Assembly (NCBI RefSeq): GCF_000308455.1
Contig: NZ_BAFP01000039.1
Location: forward strand, 62,001-126,000
Reading direction: 5' to 3'
DNA length: 64,000 bases
DNA from: Nocardia abscessus NBRC 100374
GTDB taxonomy: Bacteria > Actinomycetota > Actinomycetes > Mycobacteriales > Mycobacteriaceae
Below are positions 35,692 through 45,194 of the stretch, piece by piece. Below the pieces are notes generated by a model. It made no database searches. It was given only the letters and a program-made list of their open reading frames with translations, and was not told the DNA's origin. Numbering within the stretch: position 1 is the first letter of the stretch; each line of letters starts with the position of its first letter. The position numbers and the translations under genes were made by a program.

Positions 35692-35720
35692 AACATACCG
35701 TTAACTGACGGCACGTTCAA
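35692..35720 (-). promoter_or_regulatory. leftward promoter with palindrome B as spacer
   Basis: On the minus strand: -35 TTGAAC (35720-35715), 17-bp spacer, -10 TATGTT (35697-35692). The palindrome GTGCCGTCAGTTAACGGTAT occupies 35714-35695. It points away from eccA and towards a region with no gene before the converging CpnT-type gene. Confidence 0.55.
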
Positions 35721-35827
35721 AATTGGCATGTTGATGGTGGCTCGCCCTCGTCGTGACAGCGTCGAAGACGATTTGGGTTCGGTCGTGGCACATCGACCGG
35801 AACCGGGTGCGCCGCCGCCGAGGTCGC

Positions 35828-35843
35828 TTCCCATCGTTGGGAA
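35828..35843. promoter_or_regulatory. palindrome A, site 6 (eccA)
   Basis: TTCCCATCGTTGGGAA, a perfect dyad 73 bp before the eccA GTG start. Confidence 0.78.
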
Positions 35844-35915
35844 GGCGTCGAGTCCCGGGCGTGACCGCCGGAATCTATCGTTCGAGCAGGCTAGTTCGGC
35901 GGAAGGGAAGTCCGA

Positions 35916-37676
35916 GTGTCAGCGGCCGAGGACGCGTTCTACACGGGTGTTCAGAATCTTGGGTTGGTCGCCGGTGGCGTGCGCAACGAACAGCATGCGG
36001 CGGCGGCGTTTCGGGCCGCCACCGACCTCGACCCGGACATGTGCGACGCCTGGCTCGGGCGCGCGATGGCGGGGGAGGTCACCTCGGAGGTGATCTACGG
36101 GGCCTATCGGTCGGTGCACAACCTCTATCGCGACCAGCAGCGGGCGGGTCTGGTCGACCGCGCCCTGTGGTGCCAGGTCGAAATCGGCATGTACGGGCTG
36201 CGTGTCGCGATGGCCGATCGCGACCAGATCGCGATCGCGCAGGCTTGTTCGTATGCCGAGGGTGGTGAATGGCAGGAAGCCGCGGCGATTCTCGACGAGG
36301 TCCCCAGCGACGACGTCGCGGATTTCGTGCGCATGTCGCTGTTCTTCCGGACGAAGCAATGGCCGGAGGTGCTCGCCGCGCGCACCGCGCGGCCGGTGCT
36401 GGAAGACGGCCTGCTGGATATCGCCGCCGAGCTGATGGCCGCCCAGTCACTGGCGCACCTCGGGCGCTTCGGTGAGGCCATGCCACGCGCGCAGCGGATC
36501 GTGGAGGACAGCTCGTCGGGCAATCTGTCCTACATCTGGGCCGACGCGCATTTCCTGCTCGGCATGCTGATGCGGCACAACGGCGATCACGACGCCGCCG
36601 ACAAGATCCTCAAAGGACTGCAAGGTTCGGCGCTGTGGCCCGAGCGCGAGGAATGGCAGCGCGCGGTGCGGGACAAGTCCTACCGGTTCGAGGTCGCCAC
36701 CGCGGAACTCATCGCGTCCCGGACGAACAAGTGGGATCCCAAGACCGGTGACGACCCGCGCGAAGCGGCCGCCAGTGCGGCCCGCGCCGAACGTGAGAGC
36801 CTCCTGTCGGAGGCTTCGGATCTGCTGCAGGCGCAGATCGGCATGGATTCGGTCAAGGAGCAGGTCGACCGGCTCAAGTCCGGTGTGCTGATGGACCAGG
36901 TTCGCGCCAAGCGCGGGCTCGCCGTGGATTCGAAGTCGCAGCACTTGATCTTCTCCGGTCCGCCCGGCACGGGTAAGACGACCATCGCGCGCGTGATCGC
37001 GAAGATCTTCGCCGGCCTGGGCGTCGTGGAGAACGCCGACGTCATCGAGGTCTCCCGCAACGACATGGTCGGCACCCACCTGGGTCACACGGCGCCCAAG
37101 ACCAACGCGCTCATCGACTCGGCGCTCGGCGGTGTGCTGTTCATCGATGAGGCGTACACGCTGATCCAGGAAGGCCTTTCCGGCGGCGACGCGTTCGGCA
37201 AGGAAGCGGTCGACACGCTGCTGGCCCGGATGGAGAACGACCGCGACAAGCTCGTCGTGATCATCGCAGGATACGAGGACCAGATCGACCGGTTCCTCGC
37301 GTCCAACGACGGTCTGGCCTCCCGTTTCACCAAGCGTATCCGTTTCGCCAGCTACGACGCCGACGAACTGGTGCAGATCGCCGATCACATCGCGCGGAAG
37401 AAGGATTCGATACTGTCCGAACAGGCGCGCGAGGTGCTGCGGCTGCGGTGTGAGGAATTGGCGGGACAGACCAAGAACGGTCGACGGCTGATCGATCTGG
37501 CAGGCAACGGCCGCTTCGTGCGCAACGTGGTCGAGGCCGCGGAAGCCGAGCGTGACTACCGCTTCACCAGGGAAAACGTCGACATCGCCGCGATGACCGA
37601 CGAGGAACTGATGACGATCGACGCGTTCGACGTCAGCGCGGCGCTCGAGGGTCTGGCGCCGAGCGCAAGGGCGTGA
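35916..37676 (+). CDS. eccA: ESX secretion AAA+ ATPase EccA
   Basis: A 586-residue cytoplasmic ATPase that, in other ESX systems, helps release PE/PPE and Esp substrates from chaperones. Residues 1-285 are a TPR-like helical domain (AAAAFRAATDLDPDMCDAWLGRAMAG). Residues 305-570 are a CbxX/CfqX-type AAA+ domain with Walker A GPPGTGKT (348-355), Walker B VLFIDEAYTL (about 407-413), sensor 1 VVIIAGYED and SRFTKRIRFASY. Length equals mycobacterial EccA. GTG start with GGAAGGGAAG upstream. Palindrome A lies just upstream, and eccB follows after a second copy. Confidence 0.95.
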   Translation: MSAAEDAFYTGVQNLGLVAGGVRNEQHAAAAFRAATDLDPDMCDAWLGRAMAGEVTSEVIYGAYRSVHNLYRDQQRAGLVDRALWCQVEIGMYGLRVAMADRDQIAIAQACSYAEGGEWQEAAAILDEVPSDDVADFVRMSLFFRTKQWPEVLAARTARPVLEDGLLDIAAELMAAQSLAHLGRFGEAMPRAQRIVEDSSSGNLSYIWADAHFLLGMLMRHNGDHDAADKILKGLQGSALWPEREEWQRAVRDKSYRFEVATAELIASRTNKWDPKTGDDPREAAASAARAERESLLSEASDLLQAQIGMDSVKEQVDRLKSGVLMDQVRAKRGLAVDSKSQHLIFSGPPGTGKTTIARVIAKIFAGLGVVENADVIEVSRNDMVGTHLGHTAPKTNALIDSALGGVLFIDEAYTLIQEGLSGGDAFGKEAVDTLLARMENDRDKLVVIIAGYEDQIDRFLASNDGLASRFTKRIRFASYDADELVQIADHIARKKDSILSEQAREVLRLRCEELAGQTKNGRRLIDLAGNGRFVRNVVEAAEAERDYRFTRENVDIAAMTDEELMTIDAFDVSAALEGLAPSARA

Positions 37677-37695
37677 GGCGTCCGCTGATCCAGCA

Positions 37696-37711
37696 TTCCC
37701 GATGCTGGGAA
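37696..37711. promoter_or_regulatory. palindrome A, site 7 (eccB-eccC)
   Basis: TTCCCGATGCTGGGAA, one mismatch, 70 bp before the eccB start. The spacer nearly continues the dyad (CAGCATTCCCGATGCTGGGAATG), so a hairpin could also form. Confidence 0.75.
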
Positions 37712-37780
37712 TGAAGGTCGTATCCACGATGTGACCGCTGGTCGCGATGTGGCAGCAGGGCGGCGGAAGGACGATAACCG

Positions 37781-39331
37781 GTGGCGCGCTTCCGGGTTGT
37801 GACGAAACACCAGATCTCTGGCTGGCGGTTTCTGCTGCGCCGGATCGAGCACGCGCTCGTCCGTCGAGACGCGTCGATGATCGATGACCCGCAGCGCGGT
37901 CGGTCCACCGCGCTCGCGATCGGCGTCGCGCTGGCATGCGTGATCATCGCGGGCGCCGCCGTTCTGGCATTCTTCAAACCAGCCAAGAAGGTCGGGGACT
38001 CGAAGATCGTGGCGGAGAAGGACACCGGTGCGTTGTTCGTGCGTCTGAACAATCGGCTGTTCCCCGCGCTGAATCTGACCTCCGCTCGGCTCATCGTCGG
38101 GTCTCCCGACAAGCCGGTGCAGGTTTCCCGGGACGAGCTGTCGAAGTATCCGCGCGGGCCGTGGGTCGGCATTCCCGGTGCGCCCGGCAACATCGCCGAC
38201 ACCGACGAGAAGGATTCGTCGTGGACGGTGTGTGATACGGCGAGAACCGGTGCGGCGGCGCCGGTCAACCCCGCGACCGGCCTGCCCACCGTGAGCCGCT
38301 CGGCTGTGCGGACGACCGCGATCGGCGGCCCGCTCACCGTCGACGGCGACGCCATCCGCCTGCTCGGTGACGGCGAGGCCCGTCTGCTGCGTGACGACAC
38401 CACGACCTGGCTGGTCTACGGCGATGCGGAGAAGGGCGTGGTGCGCGCCTCGATCGACCTCGCCAGCACCGCGGTGGCCATGGCGCTCGGCATCGACTCG
38501 ACCGCTCCGGTGGTGGCGGCGTCGAAGGGTTTGGTCAACGCGATCCCCGAGGCACCGCCACTGCGAGTACCCGACGTACCCGGTAAGGGCGAGTCGATCA
38601 CCCTCAACAACGGATTCACCACGCCGGTCGGCTCGGTACTCACCGTGTCGACGCCGGACCAGGGCGCTTCCTACTATCTCGTCTCGCAGTCGGGGCTGGT
38701 GCGGATCAGCGCGGTGTTGGCGGCAATGGTCCGCAATGCGGACTCCCAAGGCGCGGTGTCCACCCGGACCGTCGGACCCGACGTGATCGCGGCGAATCTG
38801 CGCCCAGGGCAGTGGCCGGGAACCGCGAGCTACCCGACCCGGCCTATCCGGCTGGTCGATCCCGAGAGATCCGGCGTGACCTGCTTGCACTGGTCGCGCT
38901 CCGGAAACGATCCGAATGCGGCCACCGAACTGCTGGTCGGCAGGCAATTGCCGCTCACGCAGGACGAGCAGAACCGCGCGGTGGACCTGGTGACCTCGTC
39001 CGCTTCGCGCGGCACAACCGCTGATGCGGCCTACATGCCACGTGACACCGGCCGTTTCGTGCAAGTCACCGGCAGCGAACCGGGTTCGCCGCTGCGCGAA
39101 TCGCTCTACTGGGTGTCCGACAGCGGTGTTCGCTACGGCGTCGTCATCGATCCGGCAGGCGGCGCCAGCGAGCCCACCTTGACGGCACTGGGTCTGCGGG
39201 CGCCGGTCCCCGCGCCGTGGAGCATCGTCTCCCTGTTCGCGGTCGGCCCGCCACTCTCCCAGAAGGACGCTCGCATTCAGCACGACGGTATCCCGAACAA
39301 CAAGATCGTCGCCGGGCTCGGTGGTTCGTAG
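37781..39331 (+). CDS. eccB: ESX core component EccB
   Basis: A 516-residue membrane-core protein. Cytoplasmic N-terminus MARFRVVTKHQISGWRFLLRR typical of EccB, one membrane helix at about 43-65, and a large outer domain (PRK repeat type) with NLTSARLIVGSPDKPVQVSRDEL and two Cys at about 151 and 367 that could form the conserved disulfide. EccB dimers link hexamer subunits on the outer face of the complex. GTG start with GGAAGGA upstream. The stop overlaps the GTG of eccC by one base, so the two are coupled. Confidence 0.95.
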   Translation: MARFRVVTKHQISGWRFLLRRIEHALVRRDASMIDDPQRGRSTALAIGVALACVIIAGAAVLAFFKPAKKVGDSKIVAEKDTGALFVRLNNRLFPALNLTSARLIVGSPDKPVQVSRDELSKYPRGPWVGIPGAPGNIADTDEKDSSWTVCDTARTGAAAPVNPATGLPTVSRSAVRTTAIGGPLTVDGDAIRLLGDGEARLLRDDTTTWLVYGDAEKGVVRASIDLASTAVAMALGIDSTAPVVAASKGLVNAIPEAPPLRVPDVPGKGESITLNNGFTTPVGSVLTVSTPDQGASYYLVSQSGLVRISAVLAAMVRNADSQGAVSTRTVGPDVIAANLRPGQWPGTASYPTRPIRLVDPERSGVTCLHWSRSGNDPNAATELLVGRQLPLTQDEQNRAVDLVTSSASRGTTADAAYMPRDTGRFVQVTGSEPGSPLRESLYWVSDSGVRYGVVIDPAGGASEPTLTALGLRAPVPAPWSIVSLFAVGPPLSQKDARIQHDGIPNNKIVAGLGGS

Positions 39332-42300
39332 TGACCACCACTCGTCGTTTCGTGCGACCCGCCCGGATGGTGCGCGGGCCCAAAGCGCCCGCCGTGACCG
39401 AGCTGCGGTTGCAGCCACCCACCGAGCTGCCCAAGCCGGTGCCGCCGTCGCGGCTGCGGATGATCATGCCCGTGGTCATGGTGGCGGCCATGTGCGGGAT
39501 GATGGTCATGATGTTCCGCGGCGGCGGCGGGGCTATGAACCCGATGATGCTGATGTTCCCCGCCATGATGATGGTGTCGATGTTCGGCATGATGGGTGGC
39601 GCTTTCGCGGGCAACGGCTCCGGCGGCGCGGCCGGCCTCAACGAGGAACGCAAAGACTACCTGCGCAGTATCACCGACAACCGCAAGACGGTGCATGGGG
39701 CGGAGGCCGAGCTGTACGCGTTCCTGCGCTACACCCACCCCGGTCCCGGTGAGATCGCCAGCCTGATCGGCGGCAAGCGGATGTGGGAGGTTCAGGTCGC
39801 GAGTCCGCAGTTCCTGCGGGTGCGGGTCGGCCGTGGACGCATCGCCAATCAAGTGCGAGTCATCGTCCCGGAAGCCGCGCCCACGTCCGATCTCGACCCG
39901 GTGGGCGTCGTCGAGTTGACGCGGTTCGCCAAGGCGTATTCGACGGTCGGCGGCATGCCGGTCGCGATCAACCTGCTGTCGGCGCCGCAGGTCGGCGTCG
40001 ACGGTAACGCGGAACTGGTGGCCGGCCTGCTCCGCGCGATGATCGCCGAGGTCGTCGTGCTGCACGGTCCGGACCAGGTGGCGGTCGCGGCGGTGCTGTC
40101 GGATCCGGATGCGCCGGAATGGTCTTGGCTGAAGTGGCTGCCGCACACGCAGCATCCGAGCGACACCGACGCGATCGGCTCGAGCCGGATGGTCTACCGC
40201 ACCGTCGCCGAGCTGCGCACCAAGGTGCTCGCCGGACTCAATCGCGGTCCGTTCTCCGCGAATTCGCAGCCGACCCTGGACCGGACGCATTATCTGCTGA
40301 TCGTCGACGTCGCCGGGCCCGCGACCGACCGCGACATCTCCGGCATCGATGGCTGTACGTGGCTGCGGCTGGGCGCCACGGAGCAGAATCTTCCGCGTGC
40401 GTTGCGCTTCAATGTGAGCGACGACCGATCGCTCAACGAGGTGACCACCCGCGGGATCCGCCGCGTCGGCGTAGCCGATTCGCTCTCGGTGGCCGCTATG
40501 ACGGCGATGGCGCGCAATATCTCGCCTTACCGGTTGTCCACGGTGGTGGAGGCGGTAGCCGCCGAGCAGGCCAGCGGCGGCACCTCGTGGGAGGAGATGG
40601 TCGGACTGCTCGATCCGGGCGCGGTCCGCATCGATCTGCAGTGGCCGCGGCGGCGGGACGCGGACCGGTCGCGGCTGAATATCCCGTTCGGTCACGATCC
40701 GGCGGGCGGCCTGGTTTACCTCGACATCAAGGAATCCGCCGAAGAAGGCATGGGTCCGCACGGCATGTGCATCGGCGCCACCGGTTCGGGCAAGTCGGAA
40801 TTCCTGCGCACCCTGGTGCTCTCGGCGATCGCGACGCACTCGCCAGATGTCCTGAACCTCTTGCTGGTCGACTTCAAGGGCGGTGCGACCTTCCTCGGTT
40901 TCGACCGGCTCTCGCACGTGACGGCGGTCGTCACGAACATGGAAGAGGAAGCCGATCTCGTCACCCGTATGGAGGACGTGATCAATGGCGAAATGGCGCG
41001 CAGACAACGCGTGCTGCGCGACGCCGGCAACTTCGCCAGCGTGGCGGACTACGAGCGCGCTCGCGAGCAGGGCGCCGACCTCCCGCCGTTGCCGACCCTG
41101 CTGATCATCCTGGACGAGTTCGCCGAACTGCTCGAACAGCATCCGGGCTTCTCCAAACTGTTCGTCGCCATCGGCCGCCTGGGCCGATCGCTCCGCATCC
41201 ACCTGCTGCTGGCCTCGCAGAAAGTGCCCGCCAACCGGATGGGTGAACTGGAGGCGCACCTTTCGTACCGAATCGCGTTGCGCACCAACCAGACCAGCGA
41301 CTCGCGTGATGCCATCGGCACCGCCGACGCTTACCACTTGCCGAAGAAGCCGGGCGCCGGGTACCTGCGTGTCGGGTCCGGGGATCTGCAACGGTTCCAA
41401 GCCGCGTATGTCGGCGCGCCTTATACGCCGCCGGTGCAGAACTCCACGGCCACTGCGCAGCGGGTGCGCCGCGCGGGCGGCGGATATCGACCACCGCAAC
41501 GGTTCACCGTGGGGCACATCGTCGACGTGCGTCCGGTCCAGGTCATCGATCCCGAGCCGGTCGCGCCGGAGCCGAATGCCGACGGTGAGCCGGTGACCAT
41601 CATGGAGACGGTGCTGCAACAGTTCGCCGGCCACGGTAGGCCCGCGCACAAGATGTGGCTCCCGCCGCTCGGCACGCCGCCCACTCTCGACCAGCTCATC
41701 GGCTCGGTTCCGCAAGGAGCGCTGCAAGTTCCATTGGCGATCGTGGACAAGCCACGCCAGCAGCGCCAGGACGTATGGTGGGTCGATCTGTCCGCCGGAG
41801 GCGGCCACGTGGCCGTGGTCGGTGGCCCGCAGTCGGGCAAATCGACCGCCCTGCAGACCTTGGTCATGTCGGCGGCGCTCACGCACACCCCGGAGCAGGT
41901 GCAGTTCTACTGCCTGGACTTCTCCGGCGGGCTGTCCGGGCTGCGCAACCTGCCGCACGTCGGCTCGGTCGCGTCCTCTCGCGACGGTGACCGCATCCGC
42001 CGCACCTTCGCCTTGATCACGAATCTGCTCGCGAGCAGGCAGGCACTGTTCACCGAACTCGGCATCGATACCATGCGCGAGTTCCGGCGCAGACGCACCT
42101 CGCCGCGGGAGTCGGCCGAACTCAGCGCACGCGGTGACGCGCACGGCGACGTGTTCATCGTTGTGGACGGTTGGGACATCGGCTTCGCGGTCACCGGGCC
42201 GTACTACGACGAGTACATGCCGGTGATGGAGAATATCGCCCTGCAAGGCCTCAACTACGGCATCCATCTGGTGGTGAGCAGTTCACGCTGGGCCGCGATC

Positions 42301-43344
42301 CGGCCCGCGATCAAGGACCTGGTGCAGACCCGGTTGGAGATGCGTCTCGGCGACCTCACCGACACCGTGTTCATGACCCACCGCAACGTCGTCACGGCGA
42401 TCCCGCCGGACCGCCCCGGCCGATGCATCTCGAACGAAGGCCTGCACATGCTCACCGCGCTGCCACGCGCCGATGCGAACGGGGACCCCGAGTCCGCGGG
42501 CGCGGGTCTGGCGGCCGCGATCGACCGCCTGACGCGGTCCTACCAGAATCGGCGGGCGCCGGAAGTGCGGCTGCTGCCTTCCCGGGTCAGCCTGGCGGAG
42601 ATCAGGGCAGGTTGGCCGGAGCCCACCACGTTGGCGCGCCGGCTCATGGTGCCGTTCGGTGTGCGAGAGTCCGACTTGCGACCTGCCACCATTGATTTCG
42701 GTGTCTCCACGCACATGATCGTGCTCGGTTCCTCCGGGTGCGGAAAGTCCACCGTGCTGGCCGCGCTGCTGGAATCGATCCGCCAGCAGTTCGATCGGGA
42801 CCAGGCGCGTGTTCTGCTGGTCGACTATCGGCGTCAGCACATGGACGCGATCCCGGACGAACAGCTGATCGGATATCTGACCACCGAACGGGACGTGGCC
42901 GAGAGCCTGCCCGGATTCGTCGGGAAGATGCGCAGCCGCCGGGCACCCGACGGCGTGACTTCCCAACAGCTCAAGGACCGCTCCTGGTGGACCGGACCGG
43001 AGATCTTCGTGGTGGTCGACGATTACCACATGGTCGCGCAGCGCGGCGCGCTCAACCCGCTGGAGCCGTTGAAAGAGGTCATCATCGACGGTCGCGACAC
43101 CGGGCTGCACCTCATCGTGGCGCGCAATATCGCGCAGGCCGATTCCGCGATGTACGACAACGTGCTCGGCCAGATGAAGAACTTGAACTCCTCGGGTCTC
43201 ATCATGGACGGCTCCAAGCTGGACGGCATGCTCATCGGGGACGTCAAGCCGTCGAAACAACCGGTCGGCCGCGGCATCCTGGTCGAACCGCTGCACTCGC
43301 GGAAGGACCTCGTGCAAGCGGCGTGGACCCCGCCTCAGGAGTGA
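39331..43344 (+). CDS. eccC: ESX motor ATPase EccC (unsplit)
   Basis: A 1337-residue FtsK/SpoIIIE-type motor that recognises substrates and powers export. Two membrane helices (about 44-62 and 70-92, very Met-rich) and a DUF-type stalk domain precede three ATPase domains: Walker A GATGSGKS at about 482, GGPQSGKST at 831 and GSSGCGKST at 1133. The first has a proper Walker B (LLIILDEFAEL); the second and third have VFIVVDGWD and IFVVVDDYH without the catalytic Glu, as is usual for EccC. The single chain is like ESX-2 to ESX-5, not the split EccCa/EccCb of ESX-1. An open frame extends 38 codons upstream inside eccB and is not used. Confidence 0.96.
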   Translation: MTTTRRFVRPARMVRGPKAPAVTELRLQPPTELPKPVPPSRLRMIMPVVMVAAMCGMMVMMFRGGGGAMNPMMLMFPAMMMVSMFGMMGGAFAGNGSGGAAGLNEERKDYLRSITDNRKTVHGAEAELYAFLRYTHPGPGEIASLIGGKRMWEVQVASPQFLRVRVGRGRIANQVRVIVPEAAPTSDLDPVGVVELTRFAKAYSTVGGMPVAINLLSAPQVGVDGNAELVAGLLRAMIAEVVVLHGPDQVAVAAVLSDPDAPEWSWLKWLPHTQHPSDTDAIGSSRMVYRTVAELRTKVLAGLNRGPFSANSQPTLDRTHYLLIVDVAGPATDRDISGIDGCTWLRLGATEQNLPRALRFNVSDDRSLNEVTTRGIRRVGVADSLSVAAMTAMARNISPYRLSTVVEAVAAEQASGGTSWEEMVGLLDPGAVRIDLQWPRRRDADRSRLNIPFGHDPAGGLVYLDIKESAEEGMGPHGMCIGATGSGKSEFLRTLVLSAIATHSPDVLNLLLVDFKGGATFLGFDRLSHVTAVVTNMEEEADLVTRMEDVINGEMARRQRVLRDAGNFASVADYERAREQGADLPPLPTLLIILDEFAELLEQHPGFSKLFVAIGRLGRSLRIHLLLASQKVPANRMGELEAHLSYRIALRTNQTSDSRDAIGTADAYHLPKKPGAGYLRVGSGDLQRFQAAYVGAPYTPPVQNSTATAQRVRRAGGGYRPPQRFTVGHIVDVRPVQVIDPEPVAPEPNADGEPVTIMETVLQQFAGHGRPAHKMWLPPLGTPPTLDQLIGSVPQGALQVPLAIVDKPRQQRQDVWWVDLSAGGGHVAVVGGPQSGKSTALQTLVMSAALTHTPEQVQFYCLDFSGGLSGLRNLPHVGSVASSRDGDRIRRTFALITNLLASRQALFTELGIDTMREFRRRRTSPRESAELSARGDAHGDVFIVVDGWDIGFAVTGPYYDEYMPVMENIALQGLNYGIHLVVSSSRWAAIRPAIKDLVQTRLEMRLGDLTDTVFMTHRNVVTAIPPDRPGRCISNEGLHMLTALPRADANGDPESAGAGLAAAIDRLTRSYQNRRAPEVRLLPSRVSLAEIRAGWPEPTTLARRLMVPFGVRESDLRPATIDFGVSTHMIVLGSSGCGKSTVLAALLESIRQQFDRDQARVLLVDYRRQHMDAIPDEQLIGYLTTERDVAESLPGFVGKMRSRRAPDGVTSQQLKDRSWWTGPEIFVVVDDYHMVAQRGALNPLEPLKEVIIDGRDTGLHLIVARNIAQADSAMYDNVLGQMKNLNSSGLIMDGSKLDGMLIGDVKPSKQPVGRGILVEPLHSRKDLVQAAWTPPQE

Positions 43345-43370
43345 GAGTGCCCGGGCTGTGCGATGTCCCA

Positions 43371-43386
43371 TCCCCAATATTGGGAA
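43371..43386. promoter_or_regulatory. palindrome A, site 8 (PE-PPE-esx operon)
   Basis: TCCCCAATATTGGGAA, one mismatch, 61 bp before the PE gene start. TAGCGT a few bases after the right arm is a possible -10 box. Confidence 0.76.
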
Positions 43387-43446
43387 TGGCTTAGCGTTCT
43401 GTTTGTACCGCTCGATTCGAGTCGGCACCTCTTGTTAGGAGATTCC

Positions 43447-43767
43447 ATGTTTGTCGAGATCACTCCGGAACATCTCCCTATCATTGCCGCGCAGCTCGGC
43501 ATCTCGACCGCTGATCTGGTCCAGGAGATCGGTACCTCCGCCGCGGGCGCGGTGCCGATGTCACCGGCGATCGATGACGTCAGCCTCATGATGCCCGAGG
43601 TATTCGGCGTCTATGGAGCCGGGTTCTTCGGCCACACCGTCCAGGGAGTCGCATACGGCGTCGACGGCGAAGCACAGCTACCTCAGGTCGGTGCGGCCTA
43701 TTCCGGCGAGGACATCCTCGACGGTGCGCACGTCAGCTCCGTGGGCACTACTTTTGCCGTCAAATAG
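43447..43767 (+). CDS. PE-like ESX substrate
   Basis: A 106-residue protein at the PE position between eccC and the PPE-like gene. The N-terminus MFVEITPEHLPIIAAQLGIS and the end GAAYSGEDI, with YxxxD at Tyr85-Asp89, fit a PE protein that pairs with PPE. The PE tip motif is replaced and the middle (GVYGAGFFGHTVQGVAYG) is Gly-rich. TAGGAG precedes the ATG. Confidence 0.78.
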   Translation: MFVEITPEHLPIIAAQLGISTADLVQEIGTSAAGAVPMSPAIDDVSLMMPEVFGVYGAGFFGHTVQGVAYGVDGEAQLPQVGAAYSGEDILDGAHVSSVGTTFAVK

Positions 43768-43796
43768 CCGAAGTCGGTTGAGCGAAGGCTGATGTC

Positions 43797-45170
43797 ATGC
43801 CGGTAGGGTTTCTATTCGCTGCGTTGCCGCCGGAGGTGAATATCGCCCGGTTGACCACCGGCCCGGGCTCGGCCTCCTTGGAGGCCACCTCGACCGCGTA
43901 CACGAAGCTGGCCGCGGCGTTGAGCAGAGCGGCGTCCGGGACCGACGGCTCGATGAGCAACATGGCGGAGTCGTGGCGCGGACCGTCGTCCGAAATGTCG
44001 CAAGCGGCATTCCGCAAGCATTCGGGATGGTTACGGCAGCAGGCCGCCGCCGCGGCGAAGGCCGCGGCTCAAACGACGATGGCCGCGGCAGCGTACGAGG
44101 TAGCTCGGGCGCAAATGGTGGGCGTCGGAGCGTGGCTGGCCAAGAACCGGGCGGAGCTTCTCGTCCACACCGCGACCAAGAACGCAGCGGGGATCGTGGC
44201 GAATCAGCTCGAATACGCGGCGATCTGGGGCGCGGCGGCAGGTGTCATGGGCGCCTACGCGGGTGCTGCCGGGGCGGCGTTGGGAGGTCTGCCCGCGCCG
44301 ATCGTCCCCACGCCCATCACCACCGGAGGAGGCCAGCAGCCGGTTCCGGTGGGAAGGGATTTCGAGAACTTCGTCCCCAAGCACGACTCCGTTCAAGTCG
44401 GTGACCATTCGAACACCGACACCAATACCAACAACACGAATACGAACACCAATACGAATACGAATACGAACAACACCGATACCGGAACCGGTGACCAGAC
44501 CGGCGATCCCGGCACCGACCCCGGGAAAACGACTCCTGATCCCACCGACCCGGGGCCGGATCCGACCCAACCGGCGGAGCAGTTGCCGTCGCAGGCCGAT
44601 CAGTCGCTGTCCCAGCAGCTGCCCGAATCGCTGTCCGACTCGTCGCTGGACGGCACGAGTTCGCTGGACCAGCAGGGTTTTCTGGGAACGTCGCCGGATT
44701 CGCCCACTCTCGCCGGGCTGTCCGGCGGAGTCGGCAGCCTTGTCATGCTCGGTATGACGCAGGGCGGGCTCGGCGCGATGCCGGGCGCCGCGACCGGGTT
44801 CCGGATGCCGTCGAACTGGCAACTCGGCCGCGGAACCGCTTTCGGCGCGACGCCCAATCCCACTGCGGCCGGGCCGGCCTCGCGCAACACACCACCGCGC
44901 GGTGCGACCGCGCCGAAGGCGCAGCTGCGGCGGCGCAAGCGGGACGAGGACCGCGAGAAGTCGAAGGTCTTCGTGCCCGGCGAACCTCAGGACGTACCCG
45001 TTCTGGAGCAGCCTCCGGTCATAGGCGTCATCGAGTACGCCGATGAGGAACGCCCGGAGGAGCAAGTGGATGAACAGTTGGTGCTGGCCGGTGTTCTCCA
45101 AAGTTCCGACGACGACCAGGCGTTGGTCGTCGAAAACGTCCCCGGTGACACACACCGTGGCCGAGATTAG
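43797..45170 (+). CDS. PPE-like ESX substrate with Asn/Thr repeat
   Basis: A 457-residue protein. The first 165 residues are PPE-like: LPPEVNIARLTTGPGSASLEA with the Pro-Pro-Glu, ESWRGPSSEMSQAAF (Trp-Arg-Gly in place of WxG) and AQTTMAAAAYEVARAQM. A Gly/Ala hydrophobic segment follows, then a run of about 25 Asn/Thr residues (44415-44485), Pro/Asp/Gln-rich sequence, and a charged end (LRRRKRDEDREKSK to EEQVDEQLVLAGVL). In ESX systems the PPE protein binds PE and is recognised by EspG through the hh tip. Confidence 0.86.
   Translation: MPVGFLFAALPPEVNIARLTTGPGSASLEATSTAYTKLAAALSRAASGTDGSMSNMAESWRGPSSEMSQAAFRKHSGWLRQQAAAAAKAAAQTTMAAAAYEVARAQMVGVGAWLAKNRAELLVHTATKNAAGIVANQLEYAAIWGAAAGVMGAYAGAAGAALGGLPAPIVPTPITTGGGQQPVPVGRDFENFVPKHDSVQVGDHSNTDTNTNNTNTNTNTNTNTNNTDTGTGDQTGDPGTDPGKTTPDPTDPGPDPTQPAEQLPSQADQSLSQQLPESLSDSSLDGTSSLDQQGFLGTSPDSPTLAGLSGGVGSLVMLGMTQGGLGAMPGAATGFRMPSNWQLGRGTAFGATPNPTAAGPASRNTPPRGATAPKAQLRRRKRDEDREKSKVFVPGEPQDVPVLEQPPVIGVIEYADEERPEEQVDEQLVLAGVLQSSDDDQALVVENVPGDTHRGRD
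44415..44485 (+). repeat. AACACN/AATACG-type coding microrepeat
   Basis: An irregular hexanucleotide run encoding alternating Asn and Thr with some Asp in the linker of the PPE-like protein. It is the most A/C-rich short stretch in the locus and may vary in length by slippage. Confidence 0.7.
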
Positions 45171-45194
45171 TTCGAAACGGGAAAGGAACAGAAA

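Larger units (their letters stand above)
35325..35915. other. 590-bp regulatory spacer before eccA
   Basis: Contains two hairpins after the upstream gene, a degenerate and a good palindrome B, a leftward promoter, and palindrome A site 6 before eccA. No protein-coding frame looks real. The A/T content is raised from 35540 to 35740, as expected for a promoter region. Confidence 0.6.

Noticed and set aside
39277..42267. 996-residue open frame on the minus strand opposite eccC
   Set aside because: Composition is His/Arg/Gly-rich with no motifs; it is the complement of a real coding frame in high-GC DNA. The plus strand has three ATPase motifs and correct length.
44415..44485. Possible CRISPR-like repeat
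   Set aside because: It is an in-frame coding microrepeat with no spacers; no CRISPR array or cas gene was seen in the window.
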